Assembly: GCF_040802235.1 (NCBI RefSeq)
Contig: NC_133172.1
Span: forward strand, 63,867,613 to 63,931,612
Direction: 5' to 3'
DNA length: 64,000 nt
Source: Manis javanica
Taxonomy: Eukaryota; Chordata; Mammalia; Pholidota; Manidae
Shown: in pieces, positions 1 through 10,215 of the stretch
Layout of the letters: every line of letters begins with the position of its first letter
Numbering within the stretch: the first letter of the stretch is position 1
Program-made: the position numbers and the translations under genes
Notes under the pieces: model-generated
The model's database searches: none
What the model was told of the DNA's origin: nothing
What the model saw: only the letters and a program-made list of their open reading frames with translations

Positions 1-684
1 TAAGTGACACCCACAAGGGGCCCTGAGAGGCATGGGCCTGGAGGGGACACAGCCGGCCTGGTGTAGGCACGGTGGCCTTCTGGGGAAGAGGGCCAGAGCA
101 CAGTTGTGATGTAGTCAAGGGAGGGGAGAGAGGAGCATGTGGAAGGACTGGGGGAGGTCCTGAGTCGGTGGCATCTGGGGTGCACATGAGGTCTTGCTGC
201 AGATTTGGGGCAAAACCTTGTGTGCCCCAGTAAGGAAGGTGGATGTGATCTGGCGGCAGTGAGGAGCCGTGGGGCACTTCGGACCAGGCAGTGCAGTCAG
301 CTGTGTGTTTCACTCCAGCCGCTGTGGCTGCAGGTGTGAGGGTCCAGGAGGCTGGAGGTGCAGAGAGAGGAGCCATGGGGACAGAGAGGACAGCGTGGGC
401 CCAAGGGGACCAGGGGGAAGGCTCACCCACGGGGTGCCGGTGTGCTGTCCCGAGGCTGAGATCCAGGTCTGAGGGCACAGAGGGAAGCAGGGGTGTTGTG
501 AAGCACCTGTGTGGTGCAATAGGGACACCTCACACATGGGTGGTGTCTTGGCCAATTTACACAGACAGCTGACCAAGTGGAACCGGATCCCAGCCCCCTG
601 ACTCCTTCAAGTCCACCAGGTGCCCTGCCCCACCAGCCTCTGTTCAGATGTGTGCTTCCACATGGCAGGGCTGAGCCCAGACTC

Positions 685-754
685 CACACACATGCTCACA
701 CATGTGCTGTGTGTGTGTGCATGTGTGCATGCACACATATATGTGCACACACAC
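685..754. repeat. Imperfect CA/TG alternating tract with dyad symmetry
   Basis: Runs of CACACA, TGTGTGTG, ATGTGTGCATGCACACAT and ATATGTGCACACACAC follow each other. The purine-pyrimidine alternation could adopt Z-DNA, and the arms around GTGTGCATGCACAC form a perfect palindrome. Confidence 0.8.
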
Positions 755-1370
755 TCGCTTTAGATTCAGGGGGAAGGGAATGGTTGGGGAACTGCCCCAG
801 CCTCCATGAGTCTTGGCAGAGGGCTGGCAGTGCCCATGCTCTTGAGCAGGTGGCAAAAGCAGGGCTGGCTTTGGGGGGAAAGGGTGTGGGTACATACACA
901 TGCCAGGCCAGCTTCTCGTCAGGTGCCAGGGCACCCAGGACAGCAGTGCAGAGGCCAGGTGTGCCCTGCCTGGGTGGGGGCGGCCCTCTTAGGAAAGTTG
1001 GTGAGAACAGGTGGGTCCCCACAATGTCTTGCTCTGCTCACAGAGAGCAGAAAGCCACTTTGTTTGGACTACAGGTCTCTCGGAGTTTGGGAGAAGGGCC
1101 GTGGGCTTGTCAGTAAGGGTGTGGGCAGAGCCCAGGGGCCCCTGGCACATCCCTGACCCCAGGGTGGCTGCACTCTGTGTGCTGGGTGCACCTGAGAACT
1201 TGCGCCCTCCGGCCCCTGGCCTGCCCCACTTCCCCATGCCGTCCCTCTCTTCTGTCCTTCCCTCTTTACCTCTTCCTCAGACCCACCCTCCTCCTGCAGT
1301 AACAAAACCCTGCACCCCCTCCCACAGCACTCAGAGATGCTGAAGCCCAGACCTGCCCGTTAGCCTGCTG

Positions 1371-1456
1371 CCTCCCTCCTCCCCGTCTTCTTTCTCCCCT
1401 TTATTCCTCCTCCGTCTCTGTCTCTCTGTCCCTCCCCATCCCCCCCTCTCCCTCCC
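1371..1456. repeat. Polypyrimidine tract (C/T-rich on the + strand)
   Basis: About 86 bases consisting almost wholly of C and T, with only a few A or G breaks. It borders the AT-rich island that starts near 1480. It may form triplex-type structures; no coding. Confidence 0.8.
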
Positions 1457-1479
1457 AAAAGGCAGGAGAAATGTAAGTC

Positions 1480-1680
1480 GGGATCTTCTCTTGGCGATAA
1501 TTATTGAAAAGTTCAGTGCAGAGACAGACAGCGATGCTGTGAGGGGGGAGAATATTAAAATGCATGTGCACAGCTTGGCTTTGCAGCAGATGTTGGCATA
1601 ATTAGAGAGGAAAAAATTATGAAATTAATTTGTGGTTCGGTGTAAATTTCAGCGATAGGGGAAAGCTGGGCTCCAGTCAC
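1480..1680. promoter_or_regulatory. AT-rich island, candidate conserved non-coding element A
   Basis: A 200-base AT-rich segment stands out sharply in a GC-rich background. It holds several homeodomain-type TAAT/ATTA cores (GATAATTATTG, GCATAATTAGAG, TGAAATTAATTTG) and a RUNX-like TGTGGTT next to the last one. It does not resemble any repeat I know. A distal enhancer is the simplest reading; this is inference from composition and motifs only. Confidence 0.4.
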
Positions 1681-1700
1681 CCCGTGTGCACAGATAGGCA

Positions 1701-1730
1701 CGCACGCACACACACACACGCACACACACC
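1701..1730. repeat. (CA)n microsatellite, interrupted
   Basis: CGCACGCACACACACACACGCACACACACC; a short interrupted CA repeat directly after candidate element A. Confidence 0.85.
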
Positions 1731-3292
1731 CCAGCTGCCAGGGAAGTGGTAATTGTCAGACCCTATCCAGGGGGAGAGACTGGCATGGAAAACAGGAAGG
1801 ATGGGGCCAAGGGTGGGATTCATCCTCTTAAAGGCACAGCCACTCGGGTGGGCAGGACAATGCCCCTCCCCTGAGGAGGTGCAAACTTGGTGAGGACTAT
1901 CCGGGAGGTCAGGGTTCGAGCTCACAGCAGCCCTCAGCTTAGGATAGGCGCACACAGAGCTGGGCGACCCTGCACACCCACTGTGTGGAGTCATCCTCCG
2001 AGGGCAGGGGAGTGCATGTCAGGGCCACGCAGGATCGCTGGGCAGCGTGCTGTTGCTCAGTTTGGCCGGCAGTATGGTGCACTGGAGGGTGGGCACCCAG
2101 CCAGGGTTGTTGGGGTGGCCCTGAGCCACGGGAGTGCCTGAGCAGGGCAGGCTGTGAGCAGGCATTGTGTGGCCCCTTCCGTGCCACAGGGTACTCGCAG
2201 GCCCCTGCCTGTGCTCGTGCCTCTGGCAGCTGCATCTGCTTGTCCTGAGATTCGTCATTGACAACACAGCTCTGCCTTGACCCTCCCGGGAAGCTGGCCT
2301 CTCAGGACCCAAGCACTGGAGTCAGTGGGGCCACTCCCCCGTGGGGTGTCTGAGCCCTGGCTAGTTACAGGGTGGCAGCCTCCTCACAGGGCAGGGCAGG
2401 GGTTGAACACAGCCCCAGCTGGGGGCAGAGGAGACGGTTGGGTCGCAGGGGGCTCCATGGTCTGTCCAGTCCGTTCGGTTCATCCAGGCTGGAGCCAGTA
2501 CTTCATCCCTCATCTGTGTGGGGCAGACTTGCGGCTCTGCCCAAGATCAGGGCCCAGGCTAGTTTCTGGCGCTCTCCACGGTGCTGAAAGATCCCCAGCG
2601 GGCCTAGGGGTGTGGGCGGCAGTCAGCTTCCTCACTGCCTCTTAACCCCGCCTGGCCAGCGGAAGGCTGGTGCCCCCTCCACATTCTCTGATCTTTGCTT
2701 CCAAGGGGTGAGGAGAAAGGATGCAGGCACTGGGGACAGACAGACAGTCCCCGGCTGTGAGCCCCAGACAGTTGGCTTCACCCCGCTGAGCCCATCCTGC
2801 TGCCCAGGGGGACAATGCTGCTTCCCACTCAGAAGCCACAAGGAGGGCAGACGACAGTCAGCCGGGTGGAGGGGCCGAGTCTGCCACTTGTGCCAGCAGC
2901 TAGGGGCCTCCTGCCCGGCTCCCCCCGTGCCTTCTCTGTTGCTCTGACCCAGTGCCTTCCTTTCGACCCCTCTAAACTCGCATCCTTATCTATGACATAG
3001 ATGAGCAGCAGAAGGAAGCGAGGCTGACACTTGGAGAGAAGCGTGTGGTGTCACTGTCCCTTGCAGGGTGCTCCTGTGGGCAGGTGTGCCCACCCTGAAG
3101 GCATGCCGGGCAGGACTTTGCGGGGAGGGGGAGTAGCGGGACAGGTCTCAGGTCTCCATCACCCGTGTGCATGTCTTTGTAGCATGTGAACACACATGTC
3201 CCTGGGCTTACTCCCACAGCCCCCACCCACTGCACTCCCCAGCTCATTAAGGCTCTCCCATTATTCTGACATTTGTGCGCGTCACGTACCAG

Positions 3293-3420
3293 CAAGAAGT
3301 AATTTACTTAGAAGAAATTAAAAGTTCATTTTAATTGAGCGTACACTGCAGTATGCAAATGAGCACATTATGCACGCCATGCAGAGACAAAGCTGTAATC
3401 AGCGCTTAACCCTCCCAGCA
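3293..3420. promoter_or_regulatory. AT-rich island, candidate conserved non-coding element B with POU octamer
   Basis: It contains a perfect octamer ATGCAAAT at 3353-3360, plus TTTTAATTGAG, ACATTATGCA and TGTAATCAGC nearby. The AT-rich block begins and ends abruptly inside GC-rich DNA and is not a recognisable repeat. A POU/homeodomain enhancer is a reasonable but unproven reading. Confidence 0.4.
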
Positions 3421-5261
3421 CCGGCTGCGCCCCGCTGCCCCAGCTCTCTGGCAGAGTCCAGGCACGTCAGGCCCTGGGCAGGACGGGGGCTCTGGGAGGG
3501 GTGTGACCTCCCCTGCCCGCATGCACTTTCCCAGTGTCAGCCACCATGCAAGTGCTGCAGCTTGGGGAGAGACCAACGCAGGCTCCAGCCAAGGCCCACA
3601 GCAGAGGTCAGCAGACCTTGGGCCCTCTGGGGGCCAGCCTCACCCTGCAAGGAGGACCCGAGGCTGGGCACAAAGGAGCACAGCAGCGGAGTACCTGAGC
3701 CTGACACCCCTCCTGCTGCAGGATGCCCAGGTGGTTCCCAGATCTGTGTCTGGGGCTGGTGTCCGCTACAGACCAGAGGGAGGTGGGCACCCCCCACACT
3801 GAGTGCTTCCCCACAGCCCAGGGCCTGGGCCGGTGAAGCCAGGGTGGCCTGCAGGGCAGCCACGCCATCAAGCCAGGGCCATATGCCCTACCACGGGCCC
3901 CACGCTGGGTGCACCCACCCAGCCCCTGCCTTTTACGGTTGTGGCCCCAGTGGTCCAGAAGGGGCTTATTTGAGTGATGGAGAAATCCCTAAAAATGGGG
4001 CTAGCACCTGTCTGCGGCCTGCTTCAGTGCCCATGGGGCTATGACCTGGTCAGGACACTGGGACCTCCCCTAATACCCAGGGACACGGCAGACCCCCAAA
4101 GGATGCACCTCTCCCGCCCAGAAGAGCAGTGGAGGCCCTGGAGAGCAGAGGTGGGGCTGAGCTCCGGGCACGTGGCATGCTCGGCATCCTGCACCACCTC
4201 CTTTCCTCATCTGGCAGCAGGGCAGCACTGGCCACCCCCATGGTGCCCAGTGTCCCACGCAGTCCCATCCCGACCAGCGTTTGCGCTGTCCTCTGTCCTC
4301 TCTCTCGGCCTCTCACTCCGTGTCTCCTCTGGTCTGACTGTGCTGATGGCAGGTCAATGCCTGTTCAGCTCAGCCCAGCCCACCCCAGAACAGGGGGACA
4401 GAGCAGACCCCCCACCCCGTCCCCTGGAGGAGCCTGGCCCCATGCAGTGTGGCTCCCACTGAAGCTGCGGTTGGCCCCTGGGTTGTTCTTCATGTTGGAT
4501 CTTCCCTACCTGTCAGGCCTGGGTCTTTAATAACAGTGGAATGAAGCAGGTTCGCAGCTGTGAGCTGACAGCCAGCTGCAGGAGGCAGACACATTACCTC
4601 CAGACCCAGCCCACGAGGCTCCTCGATCCAAACAAAGGAGACGACCGGGCACACTGGGTGAGGGAGGGATGGCAGGGGGCCAAGCAGGCTGTTCCTTCTC
4701 TCCCAGAGTGCCCACCCTGCTGCTGGGCAGGGTCCCTCGGGGTCATGGGCAGCCTGGCCTCAGCCCCCTGCTGTCCACGCCTCCCACAGTGTCAGCCCGT
4801 CACCTCCGCTGTCATCTCCCAGGTTCCCTGGGTCAACAAGGCTGTCACCCCCGAGAGAGGCTCCAGGACACCGAGCTGTCAGCCCCTGGGTGGTGATGAC
4901 CCTGGGGGCCCCAGCAGTCCAGCAGCGGGGCCCTGGACGGTGGGGGCAGGGGTGGATTCACCGGGCCTGCACAGACCCAGGAATCTGTGCCCTCTGCACA
5001 GCCCTGAGAAGCCCACAGGCCTGGGGCTCAGGCCCCTGCACCAGCCCCACATGTCAGGGGCACCTGCTCCCCGCCCAGACTTCCTCCCTCCCTGGGCTTC
5101 TTCACCGTCCTGTGCGGGGGGAGGAGGGCTGGTGATGCGGGCCTGGGGTGTCTTTCCTTCACACCCGCCCAGAGGCAGCAGTGATTTCAGTGAGAGAGCG
5201 CTTCCTCCTGGCCCTGGGGGCGGGGAGGGCAGCTGGTCTGTCCGTCTGTCTGCCCAGGTCC

Positions 5262-5325
5262 GGGCTGTGTGCTTCAGCAAGTCACTGGCCCCACGGTGCC
5301 TCGGTTTCTGCTTCACCACAGGCAT
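5262..5325 (+). repeat. MIR fragment
   Basis: CAGCAAGTCACTGGCCC followed by GGTGCCTCGGTTTCTGCTTC matches the core of the MIR SINE (the part reading 'tgcctcagtttcctcatc'). Short and diverged. Confidence 0.5.
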
Positions 5326-6794
5326 GTCTTGGTTTTCGTGGTGGCAGTGCCCCCTCCCCCAGCAGAGGGTCCGCAGTGAGGGAGCAGCCCAGGGCATGGC
5401 CGGGTTGTGGGGACCAAGGGGCTCTGACGCCCCGACCCTGGCTCTGTGGTGGGTGGTCCAGGGCCGCCCCTGCCTGCCAGCCCTCCTCCTGTCCTCTCAG
5501 CCGCTCCGGTTCTGTATGTCAGTGTGTCCCTGACCCTGCTGCTCCGTCCCGCCCTGGGGCCCAGCTGGCCACCGGCCCGCGGGTGCCTGCGTGCTCTTGC
5601 CGAGTGGCTCTCTCCCATCCCCTGTCCCCCACCTGCCCACATCCGTGTGCACGGGCCCCTGTGCCCGGAGGTTCTCCCCAGCCTGCTGTGGCCATTGCCC
5701 TCCAGTTCTTGTCACCATCACCTCCCTGGTAGCGCTCTGGTGTCGTGCTCGCTGGCACCCACTTTACTGAGCATGTGCTGTTTTCCCTGGCGTCTCACCC
5801 AGGCCCCCATGGCCCCAGGCCCGTGTTCTCGGTCAGCATGCCGCTGAGTGGGCTTGTGGGCAGCATGCTGGCAGACCTCGCAGCTGGGTGGGAGGCCAGC
5901 CTGCCAGGTCGTGGGCCGGGAAGCGCTCTGCTCACCAGCTGCCTGCACTTCTGGCAGCTTAAAGAGAGCTTGGCTGGGGCGGGACACACTCGGCCTGGGC
6001 CTGGGCCTCTTCTATGCCGGCAGCCATGTGGCTTCTCAGTGACCTGCACGTGGGGTAGATTAGCCCTGAGGTGGCAAGCAGCTGGCTGCCAGGGGCTCCC
6101 CGGAATTTCCGAAGGTTGTGGGCAAGGGCGCTGTGATTAGCTAGCGATGTCTGCCCTGGCTCGGATGGGCCAGGCCTCTCGTGATGTAGAGAAACAGACT
6201 CCACGAGGGGAGTTGGCGGCCCACATGGACTCCCCTGTGGACGCCAAGCTCAGGCCACAGGGTCAGACCTCTGCCCAGGCCCCCACGTCTTATGACTCCA
6301 GAGAATATGAAATCTGGTGAGACTAGCTGTGGCGTAGTGGGTGGGTGTCTGCACACTTTAGAAAGCACCCTGCTTCATCCCACATGCCCCCGTCAGGCGC
6401 CATGACAGTGGGCCACTCTTATCTGAGCGTACCATGGCGGGACGTGGGGGGATAGCATGCGGCATGTGCCATCATGCCTGCGTGGGGAGGACCAGGCCTT
6501 CGGCTACACACACCGCCCACTCTGATGTCAGGGAAGCCGCAAGTGGCCTGCTGGCCCTGACATGTCTGTCTCAGCGGGAGACCTGGCAACAGTGGCAGTG
6601 TGGCCTGAGGACACGACTGTGCCAGCTGAGCACCTCATTCAACAGCCCTCGGAGTTACCATCATCCACCTCGCCAACTAGACGGCGGCTCAGAGTGATGT
6701 AGTTGAGTCCAGGGCCCTGAGTCGGTCAGAATAAGACCCCAGCTCCCTCAGCACCTCCTGTGTGCCCTCGGCCCCCTAAACCCTTCCGCTCACC

Positions 6795-7065
6795 AGCTCC
6801 ATCACTTGGAGAGATGCCCCCCTCTGCCTCTGAAAATCATCTTCCCACAGGGCCCAGGCAAATGCCACCTCCTCCAGGAAGCCTGACTTGAACCCTCTGG
6901 CAGAAGCTTGTCATCCTCTCTGGAATCAGACAGCTCTCTGCAGTGCCTCTCCTTCTGCCAGCCCACCCCTCTGTTCAGGCTTCTTGCCCTGGGGGGGCAG
7001 CCACATGCTGCCATGGCCTCCTGCTTGCTAAGGCTGGACTTAGAGGCTCTGGAGTAAATGAATAA
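6795..7065 (+). repeat. L2 LINE 3' fragment
   Basis: CAAATGCCACCTCCTCCAGG followed by AAGCCTGACTTGAACC is the well-known L2 motif, and the block ends near AGTAAATGAATAAATAGG, like the L2 tail. Non-coding remnant. Confidence 0.65.
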
Positions 7066-7349
7066 ATAGGTGGAGACAGTGGGGTGTCTGAGAGAACCTG
7101 GGAACCTCCAACTCCTAAAAACTGTAATGCAGGTCAGCTGAGGATGGGAGCTGGGAGTCATTAGCAGACCCCCAGCAATACCAGCCCCTGTGCGTCTGGC
7201 CCCTGAGGTGCCCCATGTGGGCCCTGAAAGAAGGGGGCAGCTGGCTGAGCCGGGCTTGTACAGAGGCCCTTGGAGGTCTGGGTGAGCCAGGGGCCTGGAG
7301 GGCTGGCTGTACCCCATGCTCGTCCTCCCACCAGCTCCAGGCAGCAAGC

Positions 7350-7520
7350 AGGAAAGAGTTAAGTGTCTGAGAGACTATGAGAAGAAAGTGGTGAACAGTT
7401 CTCCTCTCCTCAGCTAAATTAATATGCAAATTCCTGAGCCCCTCCACTCCCTTCCCCTGCCTGGAAATTATGGAGGTAGAATGCTCAGGCTAATTATGCA
7501 TTCAGAGGGTGCTGAACCAG
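7350..7520. promoter_or_regulatory. AT-rich island, candidate conserved non-coding element C with POU octamer
   Basis: A perfect ATGCAAAT octamer lies at 7424-7431, directly preceded by TAAATTAAT. About 60 bases on is GGCTAATTATGCATTC, a joined TAAT plus ATGCAT. As with element B, the block is not a known repeat and stands in GC-rich DNA. It may be a tissue-specific enhancer; inference. Confidence 0.4.
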
Positions 7521-7839
7521 AGCCATATGCACACCCCCGCCCCCTGCATCAGCAGCAGCCCTGGATGCCCAGCAAGCATGGCCAGGCAGGGACCACAGCC
7601 ACCCAAGCCCCAGGCTGAGGGGGGATGGAGAAACCCTGTGCACGCCCCTCTTCCCCACCAGCTGCCCCGCAAACGAGAGCCCAGACTGGGCTGGGGTGTG
7701 TGGCGTGGCCACCCTACGCAGGGTCTAGGACAGTGGGCTCCAGGCTGTGCTGTACAAGCCTTGTAGCTATGCCAGGGGCCTCCATGGGGGGCGGGCAGAG
7801 GGGCTGGTGCTGGGACCGTGACCTCCAGCTCCTCTCAGC

Positions 7840-7915
7840 TGTTCACTAACTGTTCAATCTATTGTGGTTTGGATTAAATTTCATCCCAGAAAGGTGTTTC
7901 TCTACAAATGTGTGT
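7840..7915. promoter_or_regulatory. AT-rich patch with a RUNX-type site
   Basis: TGTGGTTT at 7863-7870 is a full RUNX core, followed by GGATTAAATTT. It lies 330 bases downstream of element C and may belong to the same regulatory cluster. Confidence 0.3.
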
Positions 7916-8499
7916 CTTAACGGCAGGAGAGGGCAGGGATCCAGGCTGCCTGGCACCCAGGATGGGTGTGTCTGTGGGAAGCAGGCAGGCTGGGGGATGA
8001 AGGTGGCCCAGACCCTGCTGTTTACTTCGCAAAGGGCCTTATTCCTCCTGCCTGTCAGCAGCACCCTCTGCCCTGCTTTGTCCCATGGGACCCCTCCCCC
8101 CGCCACCCCGCAGGCCCCTTACCCACTGCCCGGACACTCCTGAGAGGCCTTTTGACCCTGTGGTCATGCTTGCCGGCGAGGGGTTTGGTCTCCCAGAGCC
8201 TGAGTGGCCTTCCCCAAGAGGTGTGCCAGACTCACTCACCCAGCACCTGGCCCTCCACCCTCCCCAGCGGCTCGCTGGAGAAAGGCTGACGTGCCCAGAG
8301 AAGGAGGTTCCCGGGTGAGGGGCTTTAGCAACTGCGGAGTCCGTCATGCCTCCAGAAGCCAGGAGGACACTGGAAGCAGAGAGACAGGTGGTGGCCCAGC
8401 CTGGCAGCTCTCGGCTGGGCCTGGGGTTGGCACCCCTGCCAGGCAGGAGGCCCCAGGCCCTGGAAGCAGATGCAGATGGGGCTGTGAACGTGGGAGTGG

Positions 8500-8575
8500 G
8501 TCCCAGGCTTGGGTCACTCAACTGCTCTGTGCTGCCTCAGTTTCCCCATGTGTACCATCGGACTGTTGAACTATA
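8500..8575 (+). repeat. MIR fragment
   Basis: TTGGGTCACTCAACTGCTCT then GTGCTGCCTCAGTTTCCCCA is a clear match to the MIR core region. Confidence 0.65.
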
Positions 8576-9149
8576 TGTTCTCCAAAGATCCATCCTTGTG
8601 TGACGTTCTGAGTCCAGGACCCTCTGCTGGGCATGCTCATGTGCCCGCCCATCGCCACATAGGCACTCACTGGAGGCTCCCAGAAGGCTCCCAAGGGCAG
8701 GCGTGCAGTTGAGCCACCTCCTCCCCACGGGTGACGGGGGAGCACAGGGGCCCACCAGCGGCAACCAGGACAGGTGGATAACCTTAAATATTCACCAGCT
8801 GCAGTAGGAGCCAGCATCACCCGTGAAGATGTAGTGTGTGATCTGACCACAGCCTCCCCAGCCCCTAAGGCAGGTTCCTGCCAGCTGGACAGGCCCTGGA
8901 GGCCACTGGGGATCCCCCTGCCTGGCTGGGACCCGCCCTTCGTGTGGGCAGAGTGGAGCCCAGGGGGTTCTGACCCTGGGCAGAGTCTCCAAGACTAGGC
9001 CCTGAGCACAGGGGGGCATGTGCTGCCCAGGAAAGCCAGGACTCAGGCCCCCCTGGTCCTCTGTGAGGGCAGCTCAGGGAGAAGAAGTGGCAGAGGGGTT
9101 GTTTAAGTCCAGGCCAGCTGACCTTGGCCGGGTGGAGAATGGTTGCCAT

Positions 9150-9335
9150 CAGCTGGCATCTTCTGGGGCAGACTGGGACCGAGTCAAGCACTGGCCTTCT
9201 GTGAGCTTGAATGTGACTAGGACCGTCACTCCACTTTACAGGTGAGAAAGGGGGTGCTCAGAGAGGACACAGGTCAGCCAGCAAGCTGGGGCTCAGAACT
9301 CCAGCCATCCTGGCTGACCCCGCACTGTCCTCAGC
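9150..9335 (-). repeat. MIR fragment, antisense
   Basis: CACTTTACAGGTGAGAAAGG, then CTCAGAGAGGACACAGGTCA and CAGCAAGCTGGGGCTCAGAA follow the reverse-complement order of a MIR element. Confidence 0.65.
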
Positions 9336-10139
9336 ATTGCCACTGTCCCCGGCTTGCAGATGGCCGTGCGGTCCCACCCCGTGCCCCCCACCTCTGCTCC
9401 TGACTGAGTGGAGTTGGCCTGGGCACACACCCTGCCCTCCCCTCCTCTTTGCCCAGCTCCTACCCTCTTATCCAGCGACGCAGCTGCGAGGACAGACAGC
9501 CCCCAACGGACCTGCAAGCCAGCAGGATGCCGTACCACCTTGGCGCATGAGTCCAGTGCGGGAGCGCGGGGTGGTGACAGGTGACAGGAGGTCACAGCCT
9601 GAGTGGAGGTGCAGAGGTCCTGGCGGGAGAAAGGCCAGGCTGGGCGGGAGGGCAGAGGCAGGTGGCCTCAGAGCTGCTGGGGATGCCTGGCACCATCGGT
9701 GAGTGTCTGCCCAGGGCTCCGCCAGACACTGTGGGCCCACCAGCCATCCCCAGGAGCTTGGGCTGGAACCCTAGCCATCAGGAGTGCTGCAGAAGGGGTC
9801 GGCGGCCAGGGGGCTGGGTGCAGGGCCCGCCCCACTCCAGGCCAGGATGCATGCACGTGAAGCGCCTAGCCCACGAGTGAGCAGTTTGCACAGTGGGTGG
9901 GGGTAGGAGAGGTGACCCGCTGAAGCCCCACAGCCAGCTGGCCTGTGCCTCCTACCTTCCTGTCCTTGCTCCCCTCTGCATGGTGAGGAGTGGGGTGCAG
10001 CTACCATGATCCTGTTGGGGGGCACCTGGGCTGACCCTTCAGAGGCTACAGACAGTTGTTGGCGTTCTCCATACACCTCACAAGGGCCCGGGGGATGCAC
10101 AGTGCATGGGGGTCACATGGGTCCAGCCTTGGGCCACAC

Positions 10140-10215
10140 TATGAAACCTTATCCTTGTGTATGGAACCTGGCACATAGTAGGTTTTCAACTGATACTGAA
10201 CGTATGGACGGCAGG
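10140..10215 (+). repeat. L2/MIR-type 3' tail fragment
   Basis: GAACCTGGCACATAGTAGGT followed by TTTCAACTGATACTGAACG resembles the terminal 'cctggcacatagtaggtgctcaat' sequence shared by L2 and MIR tails. Confidence 0.55.

Noticed and set aside
4541-5533. 330-codon open frame on the + strand.
   Set aside because: GC-rich DNA with biased composition, no recognisable domain, overlapping frames on both strands, and a MIR fragment inside it.
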